This document shows, one piece after another, positions 47,196 to 58,898 of a stretch of 64,000 nt of DNA. The stretch is from the NCBI GenBank assembly GCA_012934845.2, contig WNNJ02002785.1:124001-188000 (forward strand). Reading direction: 5' to 3'. The position numbers and the translations under genes were made by a program. Each line of letters begins with the position of its first letter. Positions within the stretch are counted from its first letter, which is position 1. The DNA is from Pomphorhynchus laevis. Taxonomy: Eukaryota > Acanthocephala > Palaeacanthocephala > Echinorhynchida > Pomphorhynchidae. The notes below the pieces were generated by a model. That model ran no database searches. It was not told the DNA's origin and saw only the letters and a list, made by a program, of their open reading frames with translations.

Positions 47196-48356
47196 CTAAA
47201 AAGTAAAATCACTGTTTATTGAAACGTGCATTTATTTAAATCATGCTTTGAAAATGTTCACTCAACAGTCAAGAGCAGTATTTTATTAATCCAATTTCGA
47301 TTTAGTGTTAAAATGCTTAATCCAAATGCTAAATCATCTTAAGCATACAGTTGATTATACAAATAACAGCTAAAAATTTTATATACCGATTTAATAATGA
47401 ATATATTGCAATATTAGCTTCATGGCAGGTATGAAGGTAGATATATGGTAGCTATCATATCAATTATAGGTCTTTTGCATTTAAATTATCCAATTTCACA
47501 TTATGGGATCTAAAGTTCTATATTAAGTGCGTATGTTATGTGATCATGTTTAAGTTATGTGATCATGCGGTAATTTGGTTATTAATTTATATATTATAGC
47601 AGTATTAATATTATTAATATGCTAAATTAATAAGAATCTATTTCGCAAAAATTAAATAATAATTAATCAATTAATAATTACAAATCAATTTATAGTTATC
47701 TTTAAGTTACCTTTTAAAACCAAAAGATAATATTTTATTATAAATATGATAATATTATTTTTCGTGTAGAACACTAATAATTACAAAATATTGAACGTGT
47801 AAATTCGATTTGTTTAAAAATAGTGTAAGGCAATTCAGATCAATATTAAAATATTTTAAAAATAGTAATCAAAAACTTTAAAGCTAAAAAGTATCAGAAG
47901 TAAGCCTTTTGAGGTTACATAATTTTATTTAATTTTCCTTTTTCGCTTTAATATTAATCGTATCGTGTATCTAAAACAATTAATATTACAATTCAGTATA
48001 ATAATATGAATTTTAGACCATTGGTTCTTAATATAAAAGTAAAGATTGTATTTGTTCCACGAATTGTATAGGAAATTTATTACGAAGGCATTACTCGACA
48101 AAAAATTACTCGAAACGGAATAATATTTTTTCTTTTTAAAAATAAATACATAATTTATTATTTTAAAAGTCCTAAGTTTAAATAACTCTTGTATAATAAT
48201 CAATATTAATAATATCAAAAATAATGCTATCATTAATATCGTATTTAATTAATATCATTAATATCGAGTGATATTAATTTTCAATATTATCAATACGGAA
48301 GAATTCAGGACACGTAAAATGCAAAAGTGAACGAATGTTGATATAAATCTTTTTGA
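47196..48356. other. TEP1 intron, right of the NACHT exon
   Basis: AT-rich intron sequence without a recognisable element, up to the target-site duplication of the PLE at 48357. Confidence 0.5.
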
Positions 48357-48414
48357 TTATATAATCGAGTAATAAATACTAAACCCATAATCTTCTTCCA
48401 TTTCAAATATATAG

Positions 48415-48997
48415 TTATTGCAGGAACAAAGAAGCAGAAAAAATATCCTTTATTTGATAAAAAATTCTATATTTCGATAGCTCCTGCTATCATCAGGATT
48501 ACAATAAAATGTTTAACAAATTTCGTGTTTCCAACATTTATACAAAAATACAAGCATTGATGTGCCCCGCATTTCTACCTAAAAGAAAAAGAAAATACCG
48601 AGAAACAAAACAATCAAACACTAAAATTTTACACACATTTTAACACAACGAAAAAAAACAGAATCATAAAACAAAATAAAATTAAAATCATAACATAAGT
48701 GACAAAAACATACGAATTTAATAATAAAAATAATGTAATAGTAGAGTAATAAATTATAATTTAATCTAAATCAAAACAAAATAATAATACAATTAGAAAC
48801 AACAAACGAATTGAAAAAATTAAAAATATTTTAATATTGGAATAATTAATTATAATTTAATTTAAGGTTGCAATCGGATTTATTATTAAGCATTAAATTA
48901 GGTTCTTTTTTGATAAAATACGCTTCTTGAATAATGCGAGATAACAAGTTACTTTCAAATGATAAAATAGATGCATTTTCAAAATCAAACGAATGAT
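48415..48997 (-). repeat. Left inverted terminal segment of the PLE
   Basis: Reverse complement of 50370-50953 with a few percent mismatch. It therefore contains a backwards copy of the last 50 codons of the GIY-YIG reading frame plus the 3'UTR. Near its outer end, on the minus strand, it reads CCTGATGATAGCAGGAGCTA followed by TCGAAATATAG: CTGATGA, a GATAGC/GCTATC hairpin and GAAA, with 3' sequence TATA in the place of the cleavage triplet. Confidence 0.9.
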
Positions 48998-50369
48998 CCT
49001 ACAGCTACTCGACAAAGTGAGTTTAATAGATTCCTACGACAGTTGTTTTCTGAAAGAAAAATTTCTGATAAGTTTCTTAAATTTTATTTTTCAAAAAATG
49101 CTAAACCAGGAGTTTTATACTTATTGCCGAAAACTCACAAAGTTTAACACAGTGCAAGACCAATTGTAACTTCATATTCTACTTATTCTTATAAAGTTTC
49201 AAAGTTTATTGCTACCACTTTACGATTTCATTTAAGTGATAGTCATTTCTCACACATTAAGGATATACCTCATTTTTCTCGTTTAATCCGTGGACATAAC
49301 GCTCTTGAACATTAATTGTTTACAGCTTGCATCACCTCCCTCAACACTAACTTTCCGCTCTATTATGCTATAAACATTGCAGCTGATATATTACCTCTTG
49401 ACCCACATTGTGATATTCTTCTTAATCATGAAGATTGGCATACTCTCCTTACAATGTGTACCAGTCGTTGCAATTTTATTTTTGAATCTGTAATGTGGGA
49501 TTAGATCGAAGGATTGGCAATGGGCAACCCCTTTGCTCCTGTATTGTCCGAGTTATGCATGATGAGTTGGGAAAATTCTTTTGTCAATAGTATTGATGGA
49601 GTTGTCAGGTGGTTTTGTTATGTTTACGACGTTTTTTTGGTTGCTCAGAATTGCATTACACAGGATTTCCTTACCCATACGCTAAATTCTAATGATTCTC
49701 GAATTCAATGGTGCGTTTATTCTGAATCTAACATGGGTATACCTTTTCTCGATGTCTTGGTTAAGCGGGTTAATTCTTCTATACTTCAAACATGTGTTTA
49801 TCCAAAATTTGGTACACGGCCAGATATTGTTTCTTGGAAGTCAAACGTTCCAACTAATTCACTGATTTCCGCTGCTATGTCACATTACTTACGTTGAAGG
49901 CTTATCTGTTCTAACTATCACTTAATTTGTGAAAGAGATAAGGCTATCAAACATAATTTATTAAAAAGTGGTTTTCCGCTTTGGGCTATTAAGAAAGCTA
50001 AATTTAAATCTTTAGCGCATAAAAATAAAGTTTTTGGTCCTAAAAAAGAATACATCATATAGGAATACCTTTTGTTAGTAACAAGTGGAATTCAGTATTT
50101 TCTAAGTTTATTAATAATAACATAAAATATTGTTGTATTAACAAAGTGCACATGTTTAACAGAAAATTACCTAAACTTCACAACATTTTTAAGAGTAAAC
50201 CAGATTTTAACAAAGATGCCATTGTTTATAAAATATCTTGTAAAGAATGCGAACAGGTATATGTCGGTCAAACGGATCAAGGTTTGGTTAAGCGTATTAA
50301 ACAACATAATTATAATGTACGTAAAGGGACCAATTCTAGTACTGTTACTCAGCATTTTGTGAGTTTGAA

Positions 50370-50953
50370 TCATTCTGTTGATTTTGAAAATGCATCTATT
50401 TTATCATTTGAAAGTAACTTGTTATCTCGCATTATTCAAGAAGCGTATTTTATCAAAAAAGAACCTAATTTAATGCTTAATAATAAATCCGATTGCAACC
50501 TTAAATTAAATTATAATTAATTATTCCAATATTACAATATTTTTAATTTTTTCAATTCGTTTGTTGTTTCTAATTGTATTATTATTTTGTTTTGATTTAG
50601 ATTAAATTATAATTTATTACTCTACTATTACATTATTTTTATTATTAAATTCGTATGTTTTTGTCACTTATGTTATGATTTTAATTTTATTTTGTTTTAT
50701 GATTCTGTTTTTTTTTCATTGTGTTAAAATGTGTGTAAAATTTTAGTGTTTGATTGTTTTGTTTCTCGGTATTTTATTTTTCTTTTAGGTAGAAATGCGG
50801 GGCACATCAATGCTTGTATTTTTGTATAAATGTTGGAAACACGAAATTTGTTAAACATTTTATTGTAATCCTGATGATAGCAGGAGCTATCAAAATATAG
50901 AATTTTTTATCAAATAAAGGATATTTTTTCTGCTTCTTTGTTCTTGTAATAAC
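50370..50953 (+). repeat. Right inverted terminal segment of the PLE
   Basis: It holds the end of the endonuclease frame, the 3'UTR and the terminal hairpin CTGATGATAGCAGGAGCTAT (50871-50890), followed by CAAAATATAG. Here the G of GAAA has become A, whereas the left copy keeps GAAA. Inverted terminal (pseudo-LTR) copies are a known PLE arrangement. Confidence 0.9.
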
Positions 50954-51138
50954 TTTATATAATCGAATGTTTATTATTTATAGTAATTTAAATTTAGTTG
51001 GATTCCTACCATGTCTATTACGTGAGTAATTAATTATTTAGAGGATGAATACCTCATTATGTTTTTGCTACACATAATCAAATCAGTTTTCTATACATTC
51101 TTCTTAATATGAACGTGAATTTGTCTTATAATTCTTAC

Positions 51139-51309
51139 CTTTGAGCGTTATGAGCATTAATAGATGAACCCAGTTCAATTACACATAATTTGATGTATAA
51201 TGTTCTTGCGCATTGATGTAGCGCAGGAAATACAAATTTATCAAGAACATATCGCTCCGAATAGGTGTCTTCAAATGCTGATGAAACAAATATGCGAACA
51301 TTTTTCCAT
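51139..51309 (-). CDS. TEP1: TEP1 homologue: start of DUF4062
   Basis: Acceptor ACCTTTAG ends at 51310, donor GTAAGA starts at 51138. The translation K-WKNVRIFVSSAFEDTYSERY then VLDKFVFPALHQCARTLYIK matches the DUF4062 entry RxFxSSTFxDMxxERDxLxxxVFPxL. It ends NAHNAQ plus two bases that join the next exon to give QRYLEVCL. DUF4062 accompanies NACHT in TEP1 and NPHP3-like proteins. Confidence 0.92.
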
Positions 51310-51360
51310 CTAAAGGTAAAACTATTTTATTATTAAAATGGCAATTACTTTAACAGTTAC

Positions 51361-51501
51361 TTTGAAATTACGGCAAGCAAATGTGGAGATATTACATTTC
51401 CATAAAGTTTTGATGTATTAGTTCCTTTTGACAGCTTATGAGTTACATCAATTTGTTCAATAATTGCTAATCGATTGGCATTACTAGTCGACGACAAGTG
51501 A
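51361..51501 (-). CDS. TEP1: TEP1 homologue: linker exon before DUF4062
   Basis: Acceptor TTTTTCACAG ends at 51502, donor GTAACT starts at 51360. It encodes NHLSSTSNANRLAIIEQIDV then THKLSKGTNTSKLYGNVISP and HLLAVIS-K, corresponding to the ASHLLEHVGQMDKIF stretch just before the DUF4062 domain of TEP1. The intron to the next exon is 51 bp. Both junctions are in phase. Confidence 0.85.
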
Positions 51502-52363
51502 CTGTGAAAAATATAGATATATTATTGTTGAAGAATAACAAAAAATATAAAAAAAATTTTATTTCCAATTTTAAAATAGACTTTGCTATCACGTTTTAAA
51601 TAAGATTTATTAACACTAATTGGACTAATATTAAAATTCAATGATATCGATATGTTTCCACGCAGAGACACACGGCAATTTGTTAATTTTAAATCTTATA
51701 TTTTGTAATTTGTTTCACATTTTAGTTGACTTTGCAATAAAAATCAATTTACTTGACATATTTGCAAACTTTTTTCTATCACATTTCAATTTTGCTCGAT
51801 CAATGTAAATGGCTAAATATCCTAACTTCGAAAAAAATTAGATTGTTAATAAAAATCAAAAGTATTTCAATTAAAATAAGATTAATGTATTTAAATTGCG
51901 CTACGTTAAAACCACATCCTTGATAATCACACGTTATTAATAAATCAAATCAGCTAACTGGATCTTCGTATTTTATATAATTAATAAATAAAAATTAAAT
52001 AAATAATAAGTGCCATTGCAATAGCATACCTAGTAATAACATAAAGAAGAGATAAAAAGTATATTTATATTTATTTAATCTAAATGACAAGTTCATCAAT
52101 GCTTTTTTCAACAATAAGGAATTTACTTGGAATTAAAATTTTAAAATACAAAATTGGATAATTTCATATAATTAAATACGTGGATAGGAAAATAAGGTGA
52201 ATATCTTAATGCAAATAGCAAAAATAAAGGTATCGATAATATTGAACAGTCAATTATTCTAATGATCGCTTAATAGACTATAGAAAGCAGCTGAATATAA
52301 TGAATATGATGTAATATTAAAAATGTGTTTTTTTTAGAAAGCCCTTCTTGTATAAAGTAAAAA
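51502..52363. other. TEP1 intron, no element recognised
   Basis: AT-rich sequence with no supported exon on either strand. Confidence 0.5.
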
Positions 52364-52878
52364 ATGCTAATGGGCCAGTATGGTCAACTTATAGAACATA
52401 AAGTAAAAAATAAATCTAAGTTATATGAAGATATGAAATATATGTTTCGATATATTGATGATATATGTGTATTCAACTTTAATAATTTTTATTCAATTAG
52501 TGAACAAATTTATCCAGGTAGTATATTCTTAATAAAACCAATATTAATAATAAAGAAAGTATATATCTTAATATGAATATTAAATTAACATCAATTAAAA
52601 CTATTGTTAACTTATATTGTAAAGATGACATATTTTAATTTACAAGAAACATATTTTTGCATGAGCATTCATGCATACCATATAATATAAAATATAACAT
52701 ATTAAATAATGAAATTTTAAGAATTGCAACAATATGTGATGATATTGGCTTTCTTCAAAATCATTTAAATATTTTATTTGATATATATTTTAAATTAGGT
52801 TTCTATAAAAATACCATCAAACATAAAATAGTAAAATATATAAATCAACACAATAATTTTAGTAAATTTATAATTTAA
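52364..52878 (+). mobile_element. AT-rich PLE RT fragment
   Basis: Contains MKYMFRYIDDICVFNFNNFY, IYPGS and, after frame changes, HEHSCIPYNIKYNILNNEIL, IATICDDIGFLQNHLN and a thumb to a stop at 52878. It is the same gene as copy C at 21226-21694, at roughly 85-90 percent by eye. Inserted antisense in a TEP1 intron. Upstream RT domains are absent. Confidence 0.85.
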
Positions 52879-53125
52879 AGCGGAAAAATTTTATGGATGG
52901 ATAATAAATAATATTGTATTAGAATAAGATACTAGATAATCAAATTTCACGAGAGGAAAAACGTCCTTAGCATGTATTTGGCCACGTTGCTATGTTGGTC
53001 GAGGAATAAAGGCCGAAATCTTATAGCATAGCAGTTTCTTTTGATGACCTCTAATCCTTATTCTGATACATCGTATATTATTTGTAAATCAATTCATTAA
53101 AATTGACTTTTATTTTAAATCTAAA
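52879..53125 (+). repeat. PLE 3' cassette directly after the RT stop
   Basis: Blocks TGTATTAGAATAAG, CGAGAGGAAAAACGTCC, AGCATGTATTTGGCC, TTGCTATG, AAGGCCGAAAT, CATAGCAG, TGATGACCTCTAATCC and CTTATTCTGATACA are in the same order as at 36398-36633. The adjacency to the RT frame shows that the cassette is the PLE's own 3' region. Confidence 0.8.
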
Positions 53126-54589
53126 TTTAGAATCTTAACTTGATATAAAATCTTATAACAATTATTTATTATTTATACTTATTTGATTATTTATTATTTA
53201 TTAAATTTTGATTTAGCATTAGTATTTATTTATATTTTCAATTTTATCATTATATTAAATACGTATCACAGTTGATTTGATTTGTTAATATTTTTTATTT
53301 GCTTATCTAATTTATTTAATTTATTTTTTCAAACTCTAATTCTGGTTCAAATACCGTATATTTATTGGTATGTAGAAATTTCTTGATTTTCTAGAGCATA
53401 CGTGCTTATAGTTTTAGTGTTTTAATACATTTTTAATTTTCTTAAAATATTTGTAGGTAAATTCTAAATTTTTACTGTCTAAATCAAAACCTTTTAGCTA
53501 TGAATAATAAAAAAATTATAATATTTTTTAAGAGCAGAAATTATTAAATAATACAATTTAATAGGTTCATACGAATAAGCATTGCATTTGAAAATTGTAA
53601 TTGAAACATCGTATTTCTTAATCTACTGAATGTTGGAAGTAGACTATAAACGACCGTGGAGCTCAAAAGCACAGAGATATCATGATTGCGAAGGTTATTT
53701 TGCGTTCAAGATTTATAATTTGATGTCTTGGCATTTTAAACTGGTCGATCTAGTTAGCTTGAAAGCGATTAATTTCAACAATGTATTTGTTGTCTATGCA
53801 TCCAGAGGTCAAAGACGCTAACGGGATGAAGCTGTTATGGTCAATCAGAACAATCCGCTCGTTGAATTTCATTCGAAATTTCATTCTAGCGAAATTCATT
53901 CGAATGAGGACAACTGGTCTCTATTAATGTGAGATTGAACATGCACTGAAAACAAATTAACGTCGAACAACGTTAGTTTTAATAACAGGTTTTATACATT
54001 TCTATTTTAGTGGATCTGTTTTAAATTATTATAACTTAATTATATGTCCCGTTTCAGGGCCATTTGTGTTATCTTTAGAATACTCTTGAATCTATCCGGA
54101 GGTTCAGTTTACAGAGATAGTAAAATTCCAGGTATCTTTTAATAAAAATATTCGCCGAGAAAAGATAAATTGTACATGTTTCAATTTCCGTCAACTTGAA
54201 TTATTGACAAATAAATGATATATTATTTTTTAACTTGAAACAAATAAGTATAATATGCTTAAACGTTAAGTAAAGCGTTACATAATGTTAATGTTGAAAT
54301 CTAGGAGTTTTAAAGAAATTAACAACAATTGATAATTAACAATAAAATAATAAATTAGAAATAATTAGGAATTTTTATGACTTTGCAAATTGCAAGTTAA
54401 ATACAACAAATTAAAAATAAAAATATGGTTATCGTGAATCAAATTAATGCGGGTGCTACACTGCAATAATTTATAATGTAATTAATTTACATTTATTGTC
54501 ATTTATTTAGCGAATCGTATTTTATTTCCAAATTCAAATTACATTCTCAAATGATGTACAGAATGTTAATTTTCGCGTAGTTGATCTAC
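53126..54589. other. TEP1 intron, no gene recognised
   Basis: AT-rich. The plus-strand frame at 53630-53821 has no motif and no splice support. A direct repeat ATTTCATTC(T/G)A(G/A)CGAAA(T)TTCATTCG occurs near 53860-53900. Confidence 0.45.
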
Positions 54590-55525
54590 TATTAAATATT
54601 AGTGCATAATATTTAATAAATATTTAATCTATTAATATTAAATATTAATAATATTTAATAGTTTAATGACATATTATTAAAAATATTTAATAATTTAAAT
54701 ATATTTCTTAATAATATATTAACAATATCTACTCATTTTAATGATATTAAACGTTTAATATTTAAATATTTTTTAATGCTAATAATATTTAATCATTTAA
54801 TAATATATTCTAATATATTTAATTATATATATGTATATATATTTAATAATATTTTTTAAATATAGTGTAGTGGTGCTACACACTACACTGAAGTTTCAGT
54901 CATCAAAATTGTTTTTAAATTTTGATGTACAGAATGTTAATTTTCACGAAATTGCTCTACTTTGAAATATACTAATTAATAATTAACGAAAAATAATTTA
55001 GGTGATAAAATTTGGTGATCCAATTTGAATTAGCCTGTCAGCTTCACTAAATTGGATCATTTTGGTGATCAAATTTGGTGAAGCTGTAGTGGTAATTCAG
55101 CACTAGATGATGTTACTAGAGATTTTCTAGTACATCACGCACTTGATTCATTCGCTGATTGCCGTCTGTTAGTCCTCCTCTGCATCCAGCAGTGGGAGGG
55201 ACCTGGCACTGATGAGTCATAGTGATGACGAAACGGCATTCGTCATTCTTTCGCGTCGGGCTTATATGATTACTAAGAATATTTAATAATTTAATAATAT
55301 ATTCTTAATAATATATTAGCAATATCTACTATTTTTAATAATTTTAAACATTTAATATTTAAATATTAATAATATTTAATAATTTAATGATATATTATTA
55401 AAAATATTCAATAATTTAATATTTTCTTAATAATATATTAATAATATCTACTATTTTAATAATTTAAATCATTTTATATTTAAATATTAAATTTTAATAA
55501 TATATAATAATTTAATAATATATTA
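54590..55525. repeat. AT satellite-like region, interrupted
   Basis: Imperfect repeats of about 110-160 bp built from TTTAATAATTTAATAATATATTA and ATATCTACTATTTTTAATAA-type blocks occur at 54590-54870 and 55262-55525 and continue at 56450-56690. They are interrupted by a more GC-rich block at 54871-55261 and by a retrotransposon at 55560-56440. GATGTACAGAATGTTAATTT is duplicated at about 54551 and 54926. Confidence 0.7.
55209..55244 (+). ncRNA. Hammerhead ribozyme core
   Basis: CTGATGA (55209-55215), stem II GTCAT (55216-55220) with ATGAC (55225-55229) around the tetraloop AGTG, then GAAA (55230-55233) and stem III ACG (55233-55235) with CGT (55241-55243) around GCATT, ending in C55244: the cleavage triplet is GTC. 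All invariant core positions are present and both inner stems are perfectly paired. Stem I is not obvious: GGACCTGGCA before the core and ATTCTTTCG after it do not pair. It lies in the only GC-rich block (about 55110-55261) of an AT satellite, in a TEP1 intron, antisense to the gene. Confidence 0.7.
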
Positions 55526-55559
55526 TTAATAATATATTAATTTCTTCATATTTACTAAA

Positions 55560-56440
55560 GAGAACTCAACGTGTAGGTTACAAAGAGATAGTTTCAGAGA
55601 GTTTTGCAATGTCAATCGGAGCACCTCAAGAAAGCGCGTTATCGCCGATTTTATTCGCCGTCTACGTTGATGATTTAATAGAGACGTTAAGCTAGAGTTG
55701 GACAATCTGATTAAATGGACTGATCTAAATGTATTGAGCTTAAATAGATCAAAATCAAAAATTATGCATATCAACCTAAAGAGTCGACATAGCCCATCGA
55801 TAGTTGATCATGGGCTGAAACGAGTCTTTGAATACTAGGCGTTAATTTTACCGCCAACCTGTCTTGGTCTCTTCATATTGATGATGTCGTCAGAAAATCC
55901 AGTAGCCGAATTTATCTGCTAAGGTGCATTTCGCCATTAGGACCCTCTCCCACGAGATATGTAAAAAAATCTGTCAAAATATGTAAAAAAATCATAGGTT
56001 CACAAAGCGCATTTGTAGAAAAAAAATAGTCACTCTCGCGGAAGTTTTAAACATGGCGTTTACCAAACTCGCTCGTAATATAGAGTTCATATCCCAATTA
56101 TTTGAACTTTGTTTCGGGCATACTAACTGTACTAAACAGAGTTAGTATGGTCATAGAAAGTTTGACCTGAAAGCACCTCGAATCGAAAAGTTTTCATCTT
56201 CGTTACTATTCAGAGCTGTTAGATCATTAGAAGAGCAGAGTCGAAAATCCAGAAGGTTGTAAATTGGCAATCTCCACAGCTCAGTAAAACAATTTTTCTC
56301 AAATAGCGTTTATCCTACCTTTTCACAGCTGCAAATGATCCTTATTATTATATATTTTTTATATTTTTTATCAAATTTAAAGAGTTTGTACACAAATTAA
56401 GCAGAAATAGTTGCTTGTTTGTATTTTATAAATAATCAAT
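55560..56440 (+). mobile_element. Non-LTR fragment lacking its catalytic box
   Basis: It begins in the RT palm (SFAMSIGAPQESALSPILFA, VYVDDLIETL), then jumps to KLELDNLIKWTDLNVLSLNR in another frame, SKIMHINLKS, LGVNFTANLSWSLHIDDVVR and the C-terminal region (about 56050-56335). The segment that should hold the YADD box is deleted at about 55690. Defective copy in a TEP1 intron. Confidence 0.75.
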
Positions 56441-56725
56441 CAATCAATATCTACTATTTTTAATAATATTAAACATTAAATATTTAAATATTCTTAATAA
56501 TATAGTAATAATATATACAATTTTTAATAATTTTAATCATTTAATATTTAAATATTAAATATTAATAATATTTAATAATTTAATAATATGTTATTAATAA
56601 TATATTAATGATATCTACTATTTTTAATAATATTAAACATTTAATATTTAAATATAAATATTAATAATATTTAATATACTAATACAAGTAATATCACGTC
56701 AAGTAAATATGTTTAAAAAACTTAC
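56441..56725. repeat. Continuation of the AT satellite
   Basis: Two more imperfect copies of the ATATCTACTATTTTTAATAA block (56447 and 56610) end about 40 bp from the donor site of the TEP1 exon. Confidence 0.65.
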
Positions 56726-56913
56726 TTCATACAGCTCTTTTCACTACGTTTGACATTGTAATCATCTTCCATAAAATTACACTGATAATCGGCTTTTCCC
56801 AAAATCATTCTCTTCATATTTATATTTTTCATCCTTTTATACGCGCTTAAATGATCAATGAGAGGTTCATCGAGATACCGGTGATGAAGAAGCATAATTG
56901 CATTATCCACTGG
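56726..56913 (-). CDS. TEP1: TEP1 homologue: end of vWA-like region
   Basis: Acceptor TTTTTTTAG ends at 56914, donor GTAAGT starts at 56725. It encodes PVDNAIMLLHHRYLDEPLID, then HLSAYKRMKNINMKRMILGK and a charged end. The opening matches VPVDRVILLGQSMDDGMI of TEP1, the strand and helix of the vWA-like fold after the insert. Phase 0 in, phase 2 out. It is separated from the next exon by a 5224-bp intron rich in mobile elements. Confidence 0.85.
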
Positions 56914-58172
56914 CTAAAAAATAAAAATAACATAAAAAATATTTTTTCTAAAAAATTAAACAATTTTTACGTAGCAAATTTTAAGAAATACAATATAACC
57001 AAATTGTATTTCGATATTCGCATAATTAATCGTCAATTAACTTCAATATTAATTCACGCAATTACAATTTTTCTGTAAATGATAATTAGTAATTAATTAC
57101 TAATTAATTAGTAGTTAATAATTAGTTATTATTACACATCACATTATTAATAATAGATTCCGACGAGTTTGCATCAGAATATTTTATTCTGACCTACGAT
57201 CTACATATTGTATTTGTATCTACTGGGGAAATCGTTATCGTTTAAGTAAAATGTATTTTAATTCAATCTCTTTCTTTCCGAAATTGACTCTTCCGATTTC
57301 AATATTGTTGGATAAACAATGAACGTCCGTCAAGCCAATAAAGAAATGCTTATTTCTTGTTTCTTTTTGTATTTATAAAGGCTTGTGTAACACCAAAACT
57401 GAAATATTTAACACATACATCTCTACAATATGAATTTAAAGAAAATTTTAAATAATTTGATAATATTATGTTTTCAAAATTCAATAAACTTCGATAATAA
57501 CTAACCTAATTATAATGTTGATTTATGGATTAAATTTAAAGTATTCAAAATAAATAACCCGGCTTTTAGATTAGCTATAGAAACTGAAATTTTTTAATGA
57601 CGTTACTGTAATTCTATCTATAAGGCAATAACATTTTGCAACATTTCAGTATTCGTGGACCTTATCAGCTTTTGATCCAATACTACGAATCCAATTTTTT
57701 GTAGCTGATCCTCAACATTTACTGATTCATTAGTTATTAATACAATTTAAAAAATATAGAATCTTTATTATAAATACAAATATAATCATTATAAACATAA
57801 TAAATTATATTATCTAATATAAATAATATTATTATTTATTAAATAATATTATTATAAAATTAATATATTTTTTTAATTATTATTATCTTTATCCACACAA
57901 ATTAGTGTAAAAACATTTGAATGGTTACCAGCAAATGGGTACATTTAAAGTAAAAAAGTTATCCGTAATGGGTTCAACATTAATTCTGAATCGCTGGTCT
58001 GTTACGTGCAGAGCGGGCTGCCCTCACACACATCAAGACCATCTTCGCCATTGTCGTTTCAATTCGACACCTCAAGTTAAAACTATCAATATAATAATAC
58101 ATATATTATTTATTACTTTATTATGTATTTTACTGTAAATATAATATTTTATAAGAACTTAATTTAACTTAC
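56914..58172. other. TEP1 intron, no gene recognised
   Basis: Contains a minus-strand open stretch at about 57600-57735 (VNVEDQLQKIGFVVLDQKLI then RSTNTEMLQNVIAL) without usable splice sites, and a more GC-rich block at 57960-58080 that looks like an old repeat. The flanking exons already join in frame without them. Confidence 0.45.
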
Positions 58173-58898
58173 TCGAACTGTTTCGGGTTCACTCATTAGA
58201 TTAAAGAAAAAGTTTGAAACGTGAATTAACTTTGATGATAATATTTTGCAATTTGAATCACTTTTGTGGTAGTCAACAATAAACTCCACCCAAGAATGAC
58301 ACAAATTGTCGTCTGTTGAAATTTCACTTTTATGGTTACTTTTATTCGATTGTATTTCACCAGAATCGTTGATACTTTCATGGTTTACGACGATAACATT
58401 GCCATCATCGCCATCTTCCATATTAACGTACTCAATACTGTCTTCATTATCCTCAACTCCAATGCATGTATCAATATCGTTAGTAATGTTGCCATCAACA
58501 CCATCATCTACATTGACTGCACTGGGGATACTATCATTTATGCTATCAACATTGTTATAGCTACCACCATTATAGGATGCTCCTAATGATGATTTAAATT
58601 TAGTTCTATTTTCCTCTGATCCATAAACCAATATTTTTCGATTGTCCGATTCACTGTTGCGGCTCGATTCAATAATTGATCCTAATTTCGTTGATTTGTC
58701 GATGATTTGAGACTTCTCAGATAAAACCGTAACTTCCTGATTAAATTTCTTCACTACTGCATCGATCGCATAAATCGCATCTAATCCGTAGTCATTAATT
58801 TCTATTTTACTTATATAGCCCTGCTCGGTAAAAAGTAGAAGGTCACACTGTTCACAGCGGCTTGTCATCATTGATGCAAATAAATAATTGTATTGTAT
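58173..58898 (-). CDS. TEP1: TEP1 homologue: vWA-like domain with acidic insert
   Basis: Acceptor CCAATTTAG ends at 58899, donor GTAAGT starts at 58172. It encodes IQYNYLFASMMTSRCEQCDL, LLFTEQGYISKIEI and AIDAVVKKFNQEV, which parallels LNYALLLIGMMITRAEQVDV…VQEFDE of human TEP1. From about 58760 to 58300 an acidic, low-complexity segment follows (SVDDGVDGNITNDIDTC, NMEDGDDGNVIVVNHE), absent in that form from vertebrate TEP1. The end SWVEFIVDYHKSDSN...VSNFFFNLMSEPETVR returns to the fold. 242 codons, phase 0 at both ends. Confidence 0.87.

Larger units (their letters stand above)
48357..50966 (+). mobile_element. Penelope-like element with inverted ends and 12-bp target duplication
   Basis: TTATATAATCGA occurs at both flanks, 48357-48368 and 50955-50966. 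The RT region (plus strand, antisense to TEP1) starts about 49070: LKFYFSKNAKPGVLYLLPKT, RPIVTSYSTYSYKVSKFIA, then GLAMGNPFAPVLSELCM at 49515, and the catalytic box reads CYVYDVFLV at 49617-49640, where YVDD is expected. IPFLDVLVKR follows. The GIY-YIG endonuclease is at 50146-50520: VYKISCKECEQVYVGQTDQG then LVKRIKQHN, ending KEPNLMLNNKSDCNLKLNYN. Two or three stops and one frameshift break the 5' half. The element is flanked by its own inverted terminal segments (next entries). Confidence 0.9.

Noticed and set aside
57600-57735. Minus-strand open stretch VNVEDQLQKIGFVVLDQKLI as a TEP1 exon
   Set aside because: The flanking exons already join in phase and match TEP1 without it; no donor site follows the open stretch.
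58306-58586. Plus-strand frames rich in I, S, T and V opposite the acidic insert
   Set aside because: They are the complement of D/N-rich codons and have no independent support.
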